A stretch of DNA of 64,000 bases from Melanocharis versteri (taxonomy: Eukaryota > Chordata > Aves > Passeriformes > Melanocharitidae): assembly GCA_013397845.1 (NCBI GenBank), contig VZTG01009080.1:186001-250000 (forward strand). Reading direction: 5' to 3'. Positions within the stretch are counted from its first letter, which is position 1. Each line of letters starts with the position of its first letter. The notes under the pieces are model-generated. The model saw only the letters and a list, made by a program, of their open reading frames with translations, had not been told where the DNA came from and made no database searches. The translations under genes and the position numbers were made by a program. This document shows, piece by piece, positions 23,351 through 34,969 of the stretch.

Positions 23351-26300
23351 GCATAAGTGAGCTCTCTTGGTGTGCCCTTGACTGATGAGGAGTGATGCTT
23401 GCTACAGCCTCTTTTGATTTAGTTTAAAGCAGAGCTACTGTAATGCAGGTCCTCTTTATTTGAGAAGACAGAAATACAAAATAAGCTGAGCCCCATTTAC
23501 CTGAACATAGGGGACCACAAAAAAGTGGAGAATATTTCTTCACCCAGCACACAAAGTGAGAGAGGTACTTGCAAATTGTTAAACGGATCAAGGGCTTCTG
23601 AGGTGAACACAGTGCACGTAGAGCAAGGAGAAGGTGCTGTTGGAATGAGGCAGTGAAAAACAACGCTGATTGCATGAAATACATGTGTTTAAGCAGCATT
23701 CAGGGTCGTTTGTCCCTGTTTACCATGGTGATCTTTACGGTAAAGGTGTAAATTTCATAGAATTTTAAGAAAATTTCCTGCTCACGTTTATGCATTTAAG
23801 CTCTTTTAAGATAGTGTGGGTGGAATTACATGGACCAGTAAGAAGCACCTGAGACCTAATCTGGGCATGGGAAACAGACCCAATAGAGCAGGCTGGGAGG
23901 GAAGTGGAGAGTCAGTATTGTTCTTTGACTGTTCTTGAAAGGTGTGGATAGGAGGATTTTAAGAAAATAGAAATTTTAAAAGGTGCTTTAACAGTGCTTT
24001 CAAATGCATAAGGTCTTTGTACTTATCAGCTGAAAATCTGTGGTACAGAGAATTGGTAAAAGAGGTGTTGAAATCTTTGGGAATAAACAAATAAAAGAAT
24101 GTCTAGGTGAATGTAGTCCTGTGTTTAAACCAGAGGTTGTTTATTTCGAGGTTGTATCCTCAAAGCAGCTGTTCACAATAGCTTGTTGTACCAGTTCTAC
24201 AAGATGTTCTGAAAGAAAAATCGATATATGAAGCTTGCTGTTTTCTTGCCAAGGTTTGTTTCACACAAAAGTCCTGCATCTTTGCACCCTATTCTGGGAG
24301 CTCTTTCGCTTTGAGAAAGAGTTCTGTTTTTCTCTCTTGATCAGGAAAAAGTCCCATTCAAGCCCAAAATAAAGGGGAAAAATATCTTTCCTTCATTTTT
24401 CTTTTCCTTTCAGATGCTAAGAGTTAGGGGGAAGGGAGAAATGCTAGAAATCAAGAGATGTTAAGAGCAGGCTTTAGAGCACATTTAGCTATAATCGTTC
24501 TTATACACTCATGCATCTCTATCCTTTTATTAGCAGCCCTCCATGAAACATGGAGATTAGCACTAGTCATGTGGAAGTGTTTAAAAATTCAAGCAGTGAC
24601 AATAGGAAGTGTCAGACAGTAATGGAATAAGTATGACAAAATTACAAAGACAGCAGCTATTCATTAATAAATTAGAACCTCATAGGGTTTTTTTAGAACT
24701 GAAGGTGTCTAACTTGTCTTCTGGATGCAACTTCATAATTTCCCTTTCACCCTGTTTTGTGGGAAAAAAGTAATCCCTTTTTAATCATAGTCCAGATCGT
24801 GTGTCAATACTCCCCACTGCACATTCAGAAGTAAATTTTGTATGAAGAACTGCAGGCACAGCCACTTCCAAGGGACAGGTGGGGACCTGTGGTGAGTAAC
24901 CATGGATGTGGAGCTGTGAAGATGGGGTGAGGAAAAGGGCGTAGAGTACGCCTGGCTCACAGCGCCTTTCTCACGCTCTCTGCTTACTGGAAACAGTAGT
25001 GTCACACTTGGGGTAGCCAAAACATGATGTAAGAAAGGATGTGTCACATCTGGGTAATTCTGGTGGTGTTACCAGGAGGTTTGGGGTGGCGTTTCCTTGA
25101 TGCTCAGCCCAGCACCTCAGCGCACAGGGCTCTGCATGGGATTCCCTGGCACGGGGCTGTGACTCAGGGTTTGGCAGGGGACAGCCCTGCCTCCCCCTCC
25201 TTCTCAGGCCGCTGCACACAGAACACCACCCAGATCTCTGCAATGAGAAACCATCTCATGTTTTCCATTTAAAAGCATTCAGGGCCACCCAGTGCTTTGA
25301 GCGAGCAGCTGTAGTGGTGGGTGTCATATTGGCCAGAATGGAGCGTGTTATCAGTTATCCACATTAAATATGGGTGGCCACGGGTCTCTCGGGAAAGAGC
25401 TTCCTCGCTATCTGGAGGTGGCACCTATTGTCTGCCTTTCTAGCTTTGCTGCTTGAAATGCTTTTCTTCTGCTTCCTCTGTCTGCAGATTTGTGTGTGTT
25501 CAATGGTCTTGAAAAACCTCACATGGGAGAAAACCTTTTGAATCTGCTGCTCTGGGGAGGGTCCTCTGGTGCTATAGAGGGACCAGTTTAATGAGAAACA
25601 CATCTCTTTAAAAAGATTTTATTAAATAAGGTCCCTTGTTCCTTTCTTCATTTTCTGCCCCTTTTGTTCCCTTCTCTTTCCCAGCTGAGGACTATAGGTG
25701 ACTCTTGGATGTAATATGTATTTTCTGATCAGCCCTCTGAAGGCTAAGTCCCCTGTTCTTCCATACAAGAACGCCATTTCTTATTAATTTTTTTTTTTTT
25801 ATGAACTGAGCTTATTAACCTGCCTTTCACTTTGTGTAAACTGTAATTAAAATGTATGAAGAATTTGACTTGTGGTGTGCCCTTCTGGATCTGTTGTGGG
25901 GTCTGCCTTAGCAGCATGTATCAAGAACACTGAAACATTGATTTTTATTTTTTGAAAGAAAGACTCAGGTCATTTCACGGGGGGCAATCAAAGCCTTTGA
26001 ATGAGGAACCCAGGAATGCCTTCTACTCTGGGAAAGATTTTTGCAGCCGTGGCAGCTACCTCTGGTAGGAAATGCAAAGAATGAGCTCAGATCACAGTCA
26101 GCTCCAGCAAAGTCCTCACATTCCTGGTCTCCAAATGGCTATTTAATGGTTTAAATTTTCTTCCCCTCCTTTACGGGAGAATTGGTAAAGAAGCTAGAGG
26201 GAAGTGGCATCCTTTGTGACCCTAATTGAAACATTACTAGGGCAAAGTGAAGGTTGTTCTGTGTAACCTATGAAGACAAATGTGGGAGCCCAGGTAGGCT

Positions 26301-27489
26301 GCTGGAGTTTAGAAATCTGTGGTAGCCAACTTGTAAATGATAATTTGCCAGCAGTATTTGCAGGAGGCTTTACTTGTGTGGTGTTTTTGATTTTGATTTG
26401 GGTTTTATGTGTGTTTGTTTTGTTGTTCTTTTGTTTGTTTGGGGTTATTTTGCAGATGTTTTCCTAATTTATTTTTAAATTTCAAACTATCTTTCAGTTA
26501 TGATATGATCAGCTGTGACTCAGCTTTTATTTTCTTGGTACTGACTTTCTAGCCATTTTCTGTGAAGGAAAATACTGAGAGCAGAATCTGTGTGTATTAT
26601 ATTGCTGAATCCTCCTCCAATACAAATAAGGAGTTGAGACAATTATTTTAAACACCACAATTTTTAAGCAAGCTTGATTGTTGATGGCAGTGTCTGTGAT
26701 ACAGACAGATCAAAAGATGACAATTTTCACTCTTTTAATTTAGTTATTCAGAGGTGTGGTTGGGTTTTTTTGCCTCTTTTTTCCTTTGGTTGACGTATCT
26801 GATTATCTCAGCTTCTTCCTCTTTACACTGCATTGCCCAGATCCTGCTTTTTGCAATGTAGAATTCCTATGCTGAAAGGTCAGGCGTGGTGTATTTGCCA
26901 TTGTAATCTCCCTATTGCCCTACTTTTAATCTCCCCATCATCGAGGTTTTAAAAGCAAGAGTGATGTTTTTTTGATGAGAGAATGGAAAAGGAGACATAT
27001 GTGATATATAGCCTCCGGAGTGGCCTGTCCAAAGATGCAAAGTGCGAATTAGTTCACTTCAGGGGGTCAGAGGAGGGCTGGGTGAGTGCCGATTTCTTGT
27101 GAATGCCCTTTGGTCTTTGCTCCACTCCGTGGCTGAGGGTGTCGTGGGGCAATGCAAAGTTTAAAGGGAGAAGATTTCTGCCTTTTCTGTGAGAGACTGA
27201 ACGTGGCCTTTCCTGATGCCTGTGTCTTCCCAGATGCAGCCAAACCGAGTGTGGTGAGCAGCTCTGGACCAGCCTGTCCTTTCAGTCGAGCTGTGTCTTT
27301 GCACTCAAATAGCTTCTGGTATGTGCCTTAATTAATTAAATCGTATAATGTGTGCAAGGGAACCTCCTCCTCTTTCCTTGGATAGTGCCTTGCTCAGCTG
27401 ATTTCTCATTTAAAAGCCCCAGTAAGACTGATTCTTTTGATGCTATTCTCTTTCTTTCCCTTGTGCAGGGTAAGCCAGCTTCATTATAA
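23351..27489. other. Non-coding sequence, no gene recognised
   Basis: A partly palindromic TTTACCATGGTGAT site, a weak X-box-like motif, lies at 23719-23732. A strong acceptor-like pyrimidine tract ending in CAG lies at about 24396-24414, but the sequence after it closes within 17 codons in the ATG frame. GC content rises at about 24880-25240 with a few CpGs and chance frames of 77-90 codons. A T-run lies at 25788-25800 and G/T-rich sequence at about 26395-26450. No gene family was recognised. Confidence 0.55.
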
Positions 27490-27660
27490 AGGCAGCGTAG
27501 CTGGGCAATTTCTTAGCTGTGGGTAAATAGCGGGACCTTTGAGCCGAGCCATTCCAGATGACCTAGGATGAATTGGGCTGCATTCCTAGCGAGGGCACCC
27601 CTTTTCCTAAACAGAAGAAAAGCCGCCTCTTAAGCACTCCCGCTTATAACTCGGGGGCAG
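27490..27660. promoter_or_regulatory. Small CpG-enriched patch, possible regulatory element
   Basis: About seven CpGs fall in 170 bases (for example within CAGCGTAG, TAGCGGG, GAGCCGAGCC, TAGCGAGG, AAGCCGCC, CCCGCT and CTCGGG) in a neighbourhood nearly without CpG. It also holds a CTTAAGCACTCC stretch resembling NKX2-type sites. No open frame or repeat accounts for it. The enrichment is seen by eye; a regulatory role is inference. Confidence 0.25.
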
Positions 27661-28074
27661 ATGTTTTGCAGTGTTGGTTTTTGCTGTGCTGAAAATATAG
27701 CATAAGGTTAGCAAAATATTTAAACTGTAGCATAGTCACAGGCTGAGTGCACAGGGTTTGCTTAAGGGAGGAGAGTGCTATTTAGGGAAGACATGTGGTT
27801 CACTTCCTCCCCTCCGAAGTGGGAATGTTTCTCTGGGGTTTGGCATGCTCTTCTATATAGTATGTGAAAGAAGGAGACCAAGGTTTTTGGGAACTTTCAA
27901 TATATTTATGTCCACTTTCTCATGCCAGGTGTGAGAACTTTCTGATTGTTTTGTGCATTCATATTTTACCTGCTAGGTTTTCAGCCATATTTTTAATCTT
28001 TTACAGTAAAACTGTACTATTTTCACCCCTTTATAGTAGTGGTACATTGATAATCTGAATTAAGTGCAAATTAT
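27661..28074. other. Non-coding sequence, no gene recognised
   Basis: AT-rich sequence with a 64-codon chance frame on the plus strand. No repeat family or motif was recognised. Confidence 0.55.
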
Positions 28075-28420
28075 GGGAGCTGATTAGGAGCAAAATGAGA
28101 AAAAGACATTACAGCTCTTGCAAATGCTTCATTATACTAAACTGCCAATTTTAAAATTCATTTCACTGAGTTTAAAGTGAAATGTTTAAAGGAAATGTGG
28201 ATAGCTGGAAAGGTTGCCACGTTGCTTAAAAAAAGATTATATGATGATATGAGATACTTGGTTGTCATTGTGTCAATTATGGCTTGTCAGGCAACATTAG
28301 TCTTTGATGTCTGGCATTTGTGGAAGACAGTTATATGAGAGAGCTAAAAAGCCCTGAAAAGTATGTTTGTTACTTGGCAGGGTTGAGTAAGATATTCGGC
28401 TCTCAAAAAAGGTCTTTACA
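28075..28420. other. Possible conserved non-coding element
   Basis: A repeat-free, ORF-poor stretch dense in short motifs often seen in vertebrate enhancers. Examples are CTGATTAGG, CAATTTTAAAATTCATTT, GTCAATTATGG, GATTATATGATGATATGAGATA and an ATGCAAAT-like CTTGCAAATGCTTCATTA octamer region near 28118. It is a pattern-based guess without alignment support, and neutral AT-rich DNA is the alternative. Confidence 0.2.
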
Positions 28421-29130
28421 GTCCAATATTGTCAAGGCAGGAGAATATTTTTGTGACTCAATAAAATGGGTCAATTAGTTGCCTGATTCTGGGGAATGAT
28501 TGATCCAGCAGTGGCGAGCCCAAACATGGGACTTTGAGAATAGCAACTTGGTGTACCCTGAATTTAGGAACCTGTGCTTGTCTCCAAGGGATGTCTCCAG
28601 CCCCTTGGCAGGAGTGAGGCAGGAAGGTGGTGGAGGTGAGGGATGTCCTGTGCAATGTGAGTTTTCTGCCTTTCCAGGAGCTTACGAAATGTTTAGCTAT
28701 CAAATGCTACACCCATGCTGGAGGTTTGAAACCCTTAGATTTTTGTTCAAACCATTAAGCTCTTTCATCTAATGACAATCACTTTCTTTTAAAATGGAAA
28801 ATATTAAACCAAACAATAACTATTTTTTTTCCTAATGACTTTTTTGATCCAAGAGCTTTCAGAGTGCTTAGCCTTGCAACTTCAGATTTTTTTTTTTTTT
28901 TTTAAATTGCTTTACAAAATCACAGGATGTTTCTGTGGTGAACATACATCTGTGCTGGCTTTTGCTGAGCTTTGGAAATAGGTCAGGAATTAAAGCTCCG
29001 GTTTTGTGGTTCTGAGGAAAGCCCTTAAGAAACTCTCTCAGACATAAGAGGGTAAAGAGGGGTCACTGGAAATACTGTTAGACCATATATAGCTGGCATG
29101 GTCTGTCCCCTCTGCAGGCATGTATGACTA
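28421..29130. other. Non-coding sequence, no gene recognised
   Basis: Contains a poly(T) run at 28887-28903 and overlapping chance frames of 81-90 codons on both strands at about 28458-28772. None of the frames is recognisable and no transposon was seen. Confidence 0.55.
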
Positions 29131-29134
29131 CACA

Positions 29135-29156
29135 CAGCTCATATATGTATGAGCTG
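29135..29156. repeat. Perfect inverted repeat (9-bp arms, 4-base loop)
   Basis: CAGCTCATA at 29135-29143, a TATG loop, then TATGAGCTG at 29148-29156. The arms are exactly complementary and begin and end with E-box-like halves. It lies about 100 bases upstream of the E-box and X-box cluster. It could form a small hairpin; chance is possible. Confidence 0.45.
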
Positions 29157-29252
29157 CTGAAACTGGTGCTCTTCAGTGCTTGCTTAGGACAGATTGCTGC
29201 GGGAGAAAAAAAGAGGTAGTCACGGGAAAACATGAAGAGAAATGCTCTGCCT

Positions 29253-29261
29253 TCACGTGAC
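29253..29261. promoter_or_regulatory. Extended E-box TCACGTGAC (USF/MiT-TFE type)
   Basis: A CACGTG core with TCA..GAC flanks matches nine of ten positions of the extended palindromic E-box GTCACGTGAC bound by USF and MiT/TFE factors. Only the outermost base differs. The match is direct; binding is an inference. It sits at the edge of a CpG-enriched patch that also holds an X-box, which makes it more interesting than a lone hexamer. Confidence 0.35.
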
Positions 29262-29349
29262 GGTGGTGGCTCCTCCTTCCACGCCTTAAGCTTAGCTATA
29301 TGTCCTAAGCTTAGTCTATTGTTCCGTGTACCTCTGTGAAAAAGCCAGC

Positions 29350-29455
29350 CCCGTGGGCGGCGTGCATTCAGTGCGCGGTGTCATTGCCATGGCAACTGGC
29401 ACCAAACCTCATCCGCACATCGCGCCTGGCCGGCCATGGATGGAGGTCAGGCCGC
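29350..29455. promoter_or_regulatory. Small CpG cluster with near-perfect RFX X-box
   Basis: About ten CpGs fall in some 100 bases, against almost none in flanking kilobases. Inside it, 29383-29396 reads ATTGCCATGGCAAC, matching 13 of 14 positions of the palindromic RFX X-box GTTGCCATGGCAAC. X-boxes of this form are known in promoters of ciliary and other RFX-controlled genes. No exon or transcription start can be seen beside it, so it may be a distal enhancer, an insulator-like element or a relic. The cluster and motif match are direct; function is inferred. Confidence 0.4.
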
Positions 29456-29485
29456 TGATGGGCTACTGATGGATGGAGGTCAGGC
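29436..29485 (+). repeat. 17-bp direct repeat, 33-base period
   Basis: ATGGATGGAGGTCAGGC occurs exactly at 29436-29452 and again at 29469-29485. Each copy carries an AGGTCA nuclear-receptor half-site. The exact identity suggests a fairly recent local duplication. It lies at the right edge of the CpG and X-box cluster. Confidence 0.7.
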
Positions 29486-31860
29486 TCTGGCAGCTGCACT
29501 CTGCTGCCCTGGGGTCTTTTGCAAGCCCTCCTGAGAGGGAGGTAGTGGGAAGAGGGATGTTGTCTGAAGGGAAGAGGAAAAAAATCGTGCAGGAAGCAAA
29601 AATGGCCAATGAGGTGTGAAAAATCAACCATTTTGTCCTGCTCTCAGAGAGTACTCTCTTTCTGTAGTTTGTTAATTTTGGGGTTTATTTTGATTTCAGA
29701 ATAGCAGTGGAAGTGAATAACTGCTGCAATGTCAGTGGGAGGTGCTTGAGTCATTTCTTATTCCCTCAGCCTGGGTCTCAGCAGGGCAGCATGGAGGAGC
29801 TCTGGGTGAGTGAGGTGTGCGCTGAATGACAGCGTGTGAAGCATGGAGGTGGAGAACTTGGCATAGGGATTAAACCTGGACATGATTTCTGTAGGGTTTC
29901 CTGAAACATTAAAGGAAAAAAAAGTTCAAAGCCTTAGGTTAAAAAAAAAAAAGCTAAAGTGAACTGAAATAAAACAAAATCCAACCTTTGGGGTAAATGG
30001 AATTCCCCTATATTTGTCTTTCCCTACCTGCTAGGAATGTTATGGCAGGATTACCGAATGTGAGGCTTTTTCTTTTCAACATTACAGAAGGGAAAAAAAT
30101 GGGATGGGAGGAGAGATGTTTTGGGTTTTTTTTCTTTTCTTCAAGACATTTTTCCTTTCCTTCGGCATAAGCAACTTCTTCCATCTCTCCTTAAGTCTAC
30201 TATTTGTTAGACCTGTGGGTAGCCTTTAAACAGCCTCATCACAGTGTAGCTTTTTGCCATCCTAAAACATTACTTTGCAGGCATGCTGTGTAGGCTGCTT
30301 GCCTTCACCATGTGCACAGTTTTTCATGGCTTCTGTGCCCAGGTTAGAGAGAGCAGCTACTGCTTTCTGACCCCTCTTCCTCCCCTCTTCCCCTTCCCAG
30401 AGCCTCTGTGTGTGCTGAGGATGCAGCACAGCTGGGAGAGCCCCCCAGCCCCTTAAGACTGCCCGCAAATGAAGGAGGCAAATCACATTTTCAGCTCCTG
30501 TGAAGAGGTTTGATTTCTTTGTTGCAGACACTGCTGAGTGTGTTTTACTGGCAAAAGGTTAGAGCATGGCTAGAGGGTTAGAAACCTGAGCAAACCTTGG
30601 ATAAGTGCAGCTTTTAAGGTTCTTCTCCCTCTCTGTGCCTTCTGCTCTTTTTCCTGGGGTTGCTAATCAACCCAAACTAGCTGGTATAAATAAGATGAAC
30701 ATATTAAGAGAGTCTTTGCTATACGTTTATTTCTACTCCTGCTTTCCAAGCAACCTGTGGGGCCTGTGGGCAACATGCCATTCTGTCAAAATACTTTAAG
30801 CATGAAGCCATTTCTTTGGGAGTTGGTATTTATTTGAAAAGATACGCATTAAATCTCTAAGAGCGGTAAATTTATTTTTATCTTTTATTACATAAAAATA
30901 CTTTCAAATCTGAGAACTTGCCTTGCATAAATGTGCAATAATACACTTAGACTTGGCCCCTGAGGGGAGCTGGCTGTAGTCAGGTGGTTGTTTAACAACT
31001 TGCCAAGGGGAAATTGAGTGCCCGTGCAAGGTGAAGCCTTGAGCGGGCTGGGGAGCTGCACTGTGGCTGCTGCTTCCCTCCTGTGTGTTACCTGCTGCAA
31101 GTCTGCTCCATGCCTCTTCCTGTGGGGAACACGCCAAGGACACAGTACATGGAGGCAGCAAGGGGAGATGTGGAGCTTGTGCTGCTCGTGCTGTTCCTCA
31201 GGAGGCTTTGTGCTTGGTCAGTTTGAAGTCAGGTATGATGAGTTTGTACTCACAAACAAGGATCCTTGGTGGTTTCATTTCAGATCCTGCATTTCTTGAA
31301 TAAACCAGGTGCTTGTAACTCCTTTGTTTCAGCTTCCTCTGATGCTTCTCCTAGGGTTGCAGCACGTGCACATCTCGAGCTGTGGTCTCTTTGCTGTACC
31401 CCTTCATATCTCCTCTGCTTGCCCTCAGTTGTGCCTCTAATGACAGTGTGAGGGTGATGACAGTTCTGCAGCATTCCTGATTGTGCATGTGTGCCAAAGC
31501 CTACCACAATCATCCGTCCCCTATGATCCCAGGCAGCAGGGAAATGAAATCATCGAGCTGCAATACCGTGTGGGTGCAGCTCCAGCATATTCAAGCTGTG
31601 TGTGGCTTATTGTCATGTATGTGTGTAATTGCTAACTGGGTCTTCATGTGGTGGTGCCCTGAAAATGGGTTGCTGTCATTTTCTCTTTGATTAGTCTCCT
31701 CTCTAATTTAAAAGAAATCTTCCCTTGAGGGAGGTTTTTCTTCATTTATTTTGTTAGTGGATACTTTCTTGAATTATAAAGTTACTTCTCTGTATAGAGC
31801 CTAGAAAAAAGAAATGGACTGAGAAAAAATTAAATATTCCTGCTAAACATGAGTCTGACA
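29486..31860. other. Non-coding sequence, no gene recognised
   Basis: A-run at 29939-29951, T/C-rich stretch near 30120-30170 and a moderately GC-rich region at 30960-31440. That region carries overlapping frames of 60-93 codons on both strands, a sign of composition rather than coding. An acceptor-like TTTCATTTCAG ends at about 31284 without a recognisable exon after it. Confidence 0.55.
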
Positions 31861-31904
31861 ATGTTCAAGTTTAAAAAAAAAAAAAGAAGCAAAAAAAAAA
31901 AAAA
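31861..31904 (+). repeat. A-rich tract, two poly(A) runs
   Basis: Two runs of 13-14 A residues are separated by a short GAAGC-like spacer. This could be a decayed retroposon tail, but no body was recognised upstream and no target duplication was found. It may be simple sequence. Confidence 0.7.
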
Positions 31905-33396
31905 TCTGAAATTCAACTTTCTGGTCTTTTCTTGCAGCTTTTAAAATGTTTCTGCCAAGAGAGATGACCACAGTAGTGTATGAAGCTATGGAAAAAACAG
32001 CTGAATCTTTTAATATGTTGATGTTGTTATAATATCTAGTCCCCTCTTTTGAAAACATAAGTCAGGGAAATGTGCGCATGGAAGTTCAGAAATAAACACC
32101 TGGACTTCTTTTAACATTAAAGTATTCAGAATATATAAAGATTACCCCGATAGACGTGCTTTGTTCTTTAAATGAATTGGTGAAATTTGGCATGCTTCTT
32201 AAAGAGGCCTTTTGCCAGTCTTTTCCCATATTCTTAGCTCATGCCTTTGCATAATGATGTGATCCATGGTGGGCAGGAATAATTCAGCCTAACGATGAAT
32301 AATGGTAGCATTTGTGGTCAACTGGTCATGACATTCTCATTTGAGCATTTCTCTTTGGGAGCTGCGTCTTCAAGTCATAAGACTTGCAGTAATGTCAAGG
32401 GAGAGAGCAGCACAGAATCAGGCTGGATGAGGGAGAAAGGGGACACTTGTTTTACAGGGTCCACTGTGGTGGAGGAGGGAATTAAAGAAAAAAAAAAGCC
32501 TTGCTTGAAATACTGGTAACTTTACAATCATGTCTTTGTAACACTTCCTCCACTCCCAAGTACTTCTGTACTTCTGTGTTTAAATCAATGTATGTCTACA
32601 GTTCTGTGCACAAGACCCACTGGAATCTCAGGGAGGGAGAAAGAACCTGTAGGAAAGGAGGTGATGGGAGTAGAGAAGGACAGGGAAAGCATCAAGTTAG
32701 GAGGAATTTACTGGTAGCCTAAAATAAGGAAATGCAGAAAAGAGCAGATGCTTTTTAAACATGCTGGAATCGGACATGCTACTCCAGATTTGGATCCTCT
32801 GGGCAGAGGAAGAAGGGGAGCATGTTGGTAAACCTGGGGATCAGGTTTAAATGGGGACATGATGTAAGCACTGTTATGCCAGAATGACCTACTTCCATCA
32901 TGCCTCATCTGTGTCATTTCTAAGTCCTGGGTATTAGGTATATATGAAGGTTAATTACACAGAGATATATTATTCATTGATAAGTAGAAAGGGATGTGTG
33001 AAAAATGCAGAATTCCCCATTACAACTAAAAAAGGCACCAGTGGTAGCTATGTATAAAAATAGTCTGGACACTATAGCTTTGATTAAAATTGGGTTTGAA
33101 GTACTGTGGTTGTGCTGATCAGATGTGTGGGACGTATCTGCTTTCTCTTGAAGCAAAAAATGTGTTTACTGGAAGATGAATAAATTAGAATGGAGTATCT
33201 GTGATTCAAGGGAGAAGAATTATTAATGTTCCGATGACTTTTGCAAGCTGAAAGTCCTGGAAGTTCGTTGTGGGCTAAGAAAACCACAAGTGCCCAGGCT
33301 TGGTTTAAATTAAGTCTCTCAGAATTTGTTTGAATGTATGAGTAGGAATCCAAATATTGTGGTGATAGAAGAGCTGACACTCTTTCCATCCTTCAG
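31905..33396. other. Non-coding sequence, no gene recognised
   Basis: Contains a good acceptor-like TCTTTTCTTGCAG ending at about 31937 and a purine-rich stretch at 32620-32700. Chance open frames run up to 101 codons, the longest on the minus strand at 33084-33389. No family was recognised. Confidence 0.55.
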
Positions 33397-33520
33397 ATGT
33401 CATTTACAGGACGCTGGAGATGGTGGAAGAACCAGCAAGCTATGCTGCTCTTCTGTGGTATAAACTACTGCTGAAAGTCATAAAGAAGAAAAGGAAACTT
33501 GATTTGTAGTTCTGAATAAA
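33397..33520 (+). other. Terminal-exon-like stretch (weak coding candidate)
   Basis: A pyrimidine-rich acceptor (TCTTTCCATCCTTCAG) ends at 33396. In one frame the following 36 codons are open from 33399, then stop at 33507-33509, and AATAAA lies at 33515-33520. The peptide begins VIYRTLEMVEEPASYAALLW and ends in a basic KKKRK stretch, so it has an acidic, hydrophobic, then basic layout. I do not recognise it and no upstream exon can be pointed to. A stop codon 21 bases upstream of the acceptor means coding would depend on splicing. Polyadenylation signals only six bases after a stop are unusual. Chance is the likeliest explanation. Confidence 0.12.
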
Positions 33521-34560
33521 TTGACATTAAGAGAACACATGCTTCCTTGTCACATGTTACTTAAGAGATTCTGACAAGGTATCCAAAGCAACTCCATCTT
33601 CAAAGAGGACAAAAGAAAATAATGTAAAATCTGATAGTCTTCTGACACGTTCCATTAGTTGTGGATTTCTACAAGGAATCTTCAAACACAAAATTAATTA
33701 TTATAAACAGCAATGGCCTTATTCAAGAAGCCACAAATAAGGTAACAGAAGCATGCCAAAGTGGTACAGTTTGTGCTTCAGCTATTCTAACTATTCAACA
33801 GCAGCTGAAAGGGTTGAAAATAACCTTGTTCATCAGAGATTGTATGATTAGTAACAGCAACTCCAGTATTTGGCCCATGGTTATCAGAGCAGTTTGGAAA
33901 AGTATTTTCACACAGTATGTGCCCAAAACTTTTTTTTTTTTTTACTATCCTCTGCATTTTATTTAAGTTATGTAAAAGTTTGTAAGTAGAGACTACAGAC
34001 CAATTGCCCATCCAAAGTAAGCAGCAATGTTAGCTGGAGCAGAAGAAACAATAACCAGATTAAACTGCTAAAATATTTTCTTTCGTTTGAATGACAGTGC
34101 TTTATAAAAGTTCCATCTGAAAGTGAGGGCCCATGTAGCTTGATTCCATGCAAAAGCAGAGTGCAGTGTAGAGAGAGAACACAGAGAGTAGGCACAGTAA
34201 AAATTTGACCTGAGAAAGTTGTATAGAGTTGTGGGAAAAAGAAGGATTAAAGGTGTTAAGTTGAATCTGTTACAATTAAGATAAAAGTATATGAAGTTTT
34301 GCTTAAATTCCTCCAATTTTGCTTTTTATTTGAGAAGGGTGTGAGAAGCTTGATTTTAATCTGGACTAGCCTACAGGAGCTGTATTGTTTCAATATTCTT
34401 TTACTTTCAGGCTCTGTAATATGGTAGTCTATGACGAGAGAAGAATCACAGCCTAGAAACAGCAAATGTTCCTTTGATGGACACCGCCAAAGTTTTTACT
34501 GACATCATGGAATGCTTTTCTTAAGCAGGCAATTTAGCTTCTCAGAATAATATCTGTAAT
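33521..34560. other. Non-coding sequence, no gene recognised
   Basis: AT-rich sequence with a T-run at about 33931-33942 and overlapping chance frames of 69-101 codons on both strands. No transposon or exon was recognised. Confidence 0.55.
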
Positions 34561-34969
34561 GACGGACGGTAACATTTACATGCACAAAATGGGTAATTCC
34601 ACACTTAGGATGAATTTAGAGTTGCTGTAGTCGGTTTAATTTCTTTGAATTCAAATGATTTGCACATGCCTGTGTCATGGCCGAGTGCGATCTCCTCAGC
34701 TTTTCAAAGTTAGGTTGCTGAATATACTGAAGCAAATACTGGAAACATACTTCCTAGTCATAGAATTCCTTTTTCACTAAGGATGTGGCTTTCATCAATT
34801 GTTTACTTACCCATCCTCAAACATACTTACACTTTTCAAAACCTTTCTATTCAGTTTATGCCCAAACTGCATGTCCTTGGTACCAGCTTCTGCAGAAAGT
34901 CTGATGGACGGTAACATTTACATGCACAAATGGGTAATTCCACACTTAGGATGAATTTAGAGCTGCTGT
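34561..34969 (+). repeat. 68-bp near-identical direct repeats flanking 274 bp
   Basis: The first copy is 34561-34628 and the second 34903-34969, starting at matching GACGGACGG/GATGGACGG. They share AACATTTACATGCACAAA, GGGTAATTCCACACTTAGGA and TGAATTTAGAG, with two substitutions and a one-base A-run indel. The period is about 342 bases. The 274 bases between the copies are unrelated to either flank and match no repeat family I know. Possible origins are a local tandem duplication with later loss, an insertion bounded by long duplicated target, or terminal repeats of a small unknown element. The copies do not begin TG or end CA, so a solo LTR pair is unlikely. Confidence 0.8.

Noticed and set aside
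23719..23732. Second X-box-like palindrome TTTACCATGGTGAT
   Set aside because: Only about 11 of 14 positions match the consensus and there is no CpG cluster beside it.
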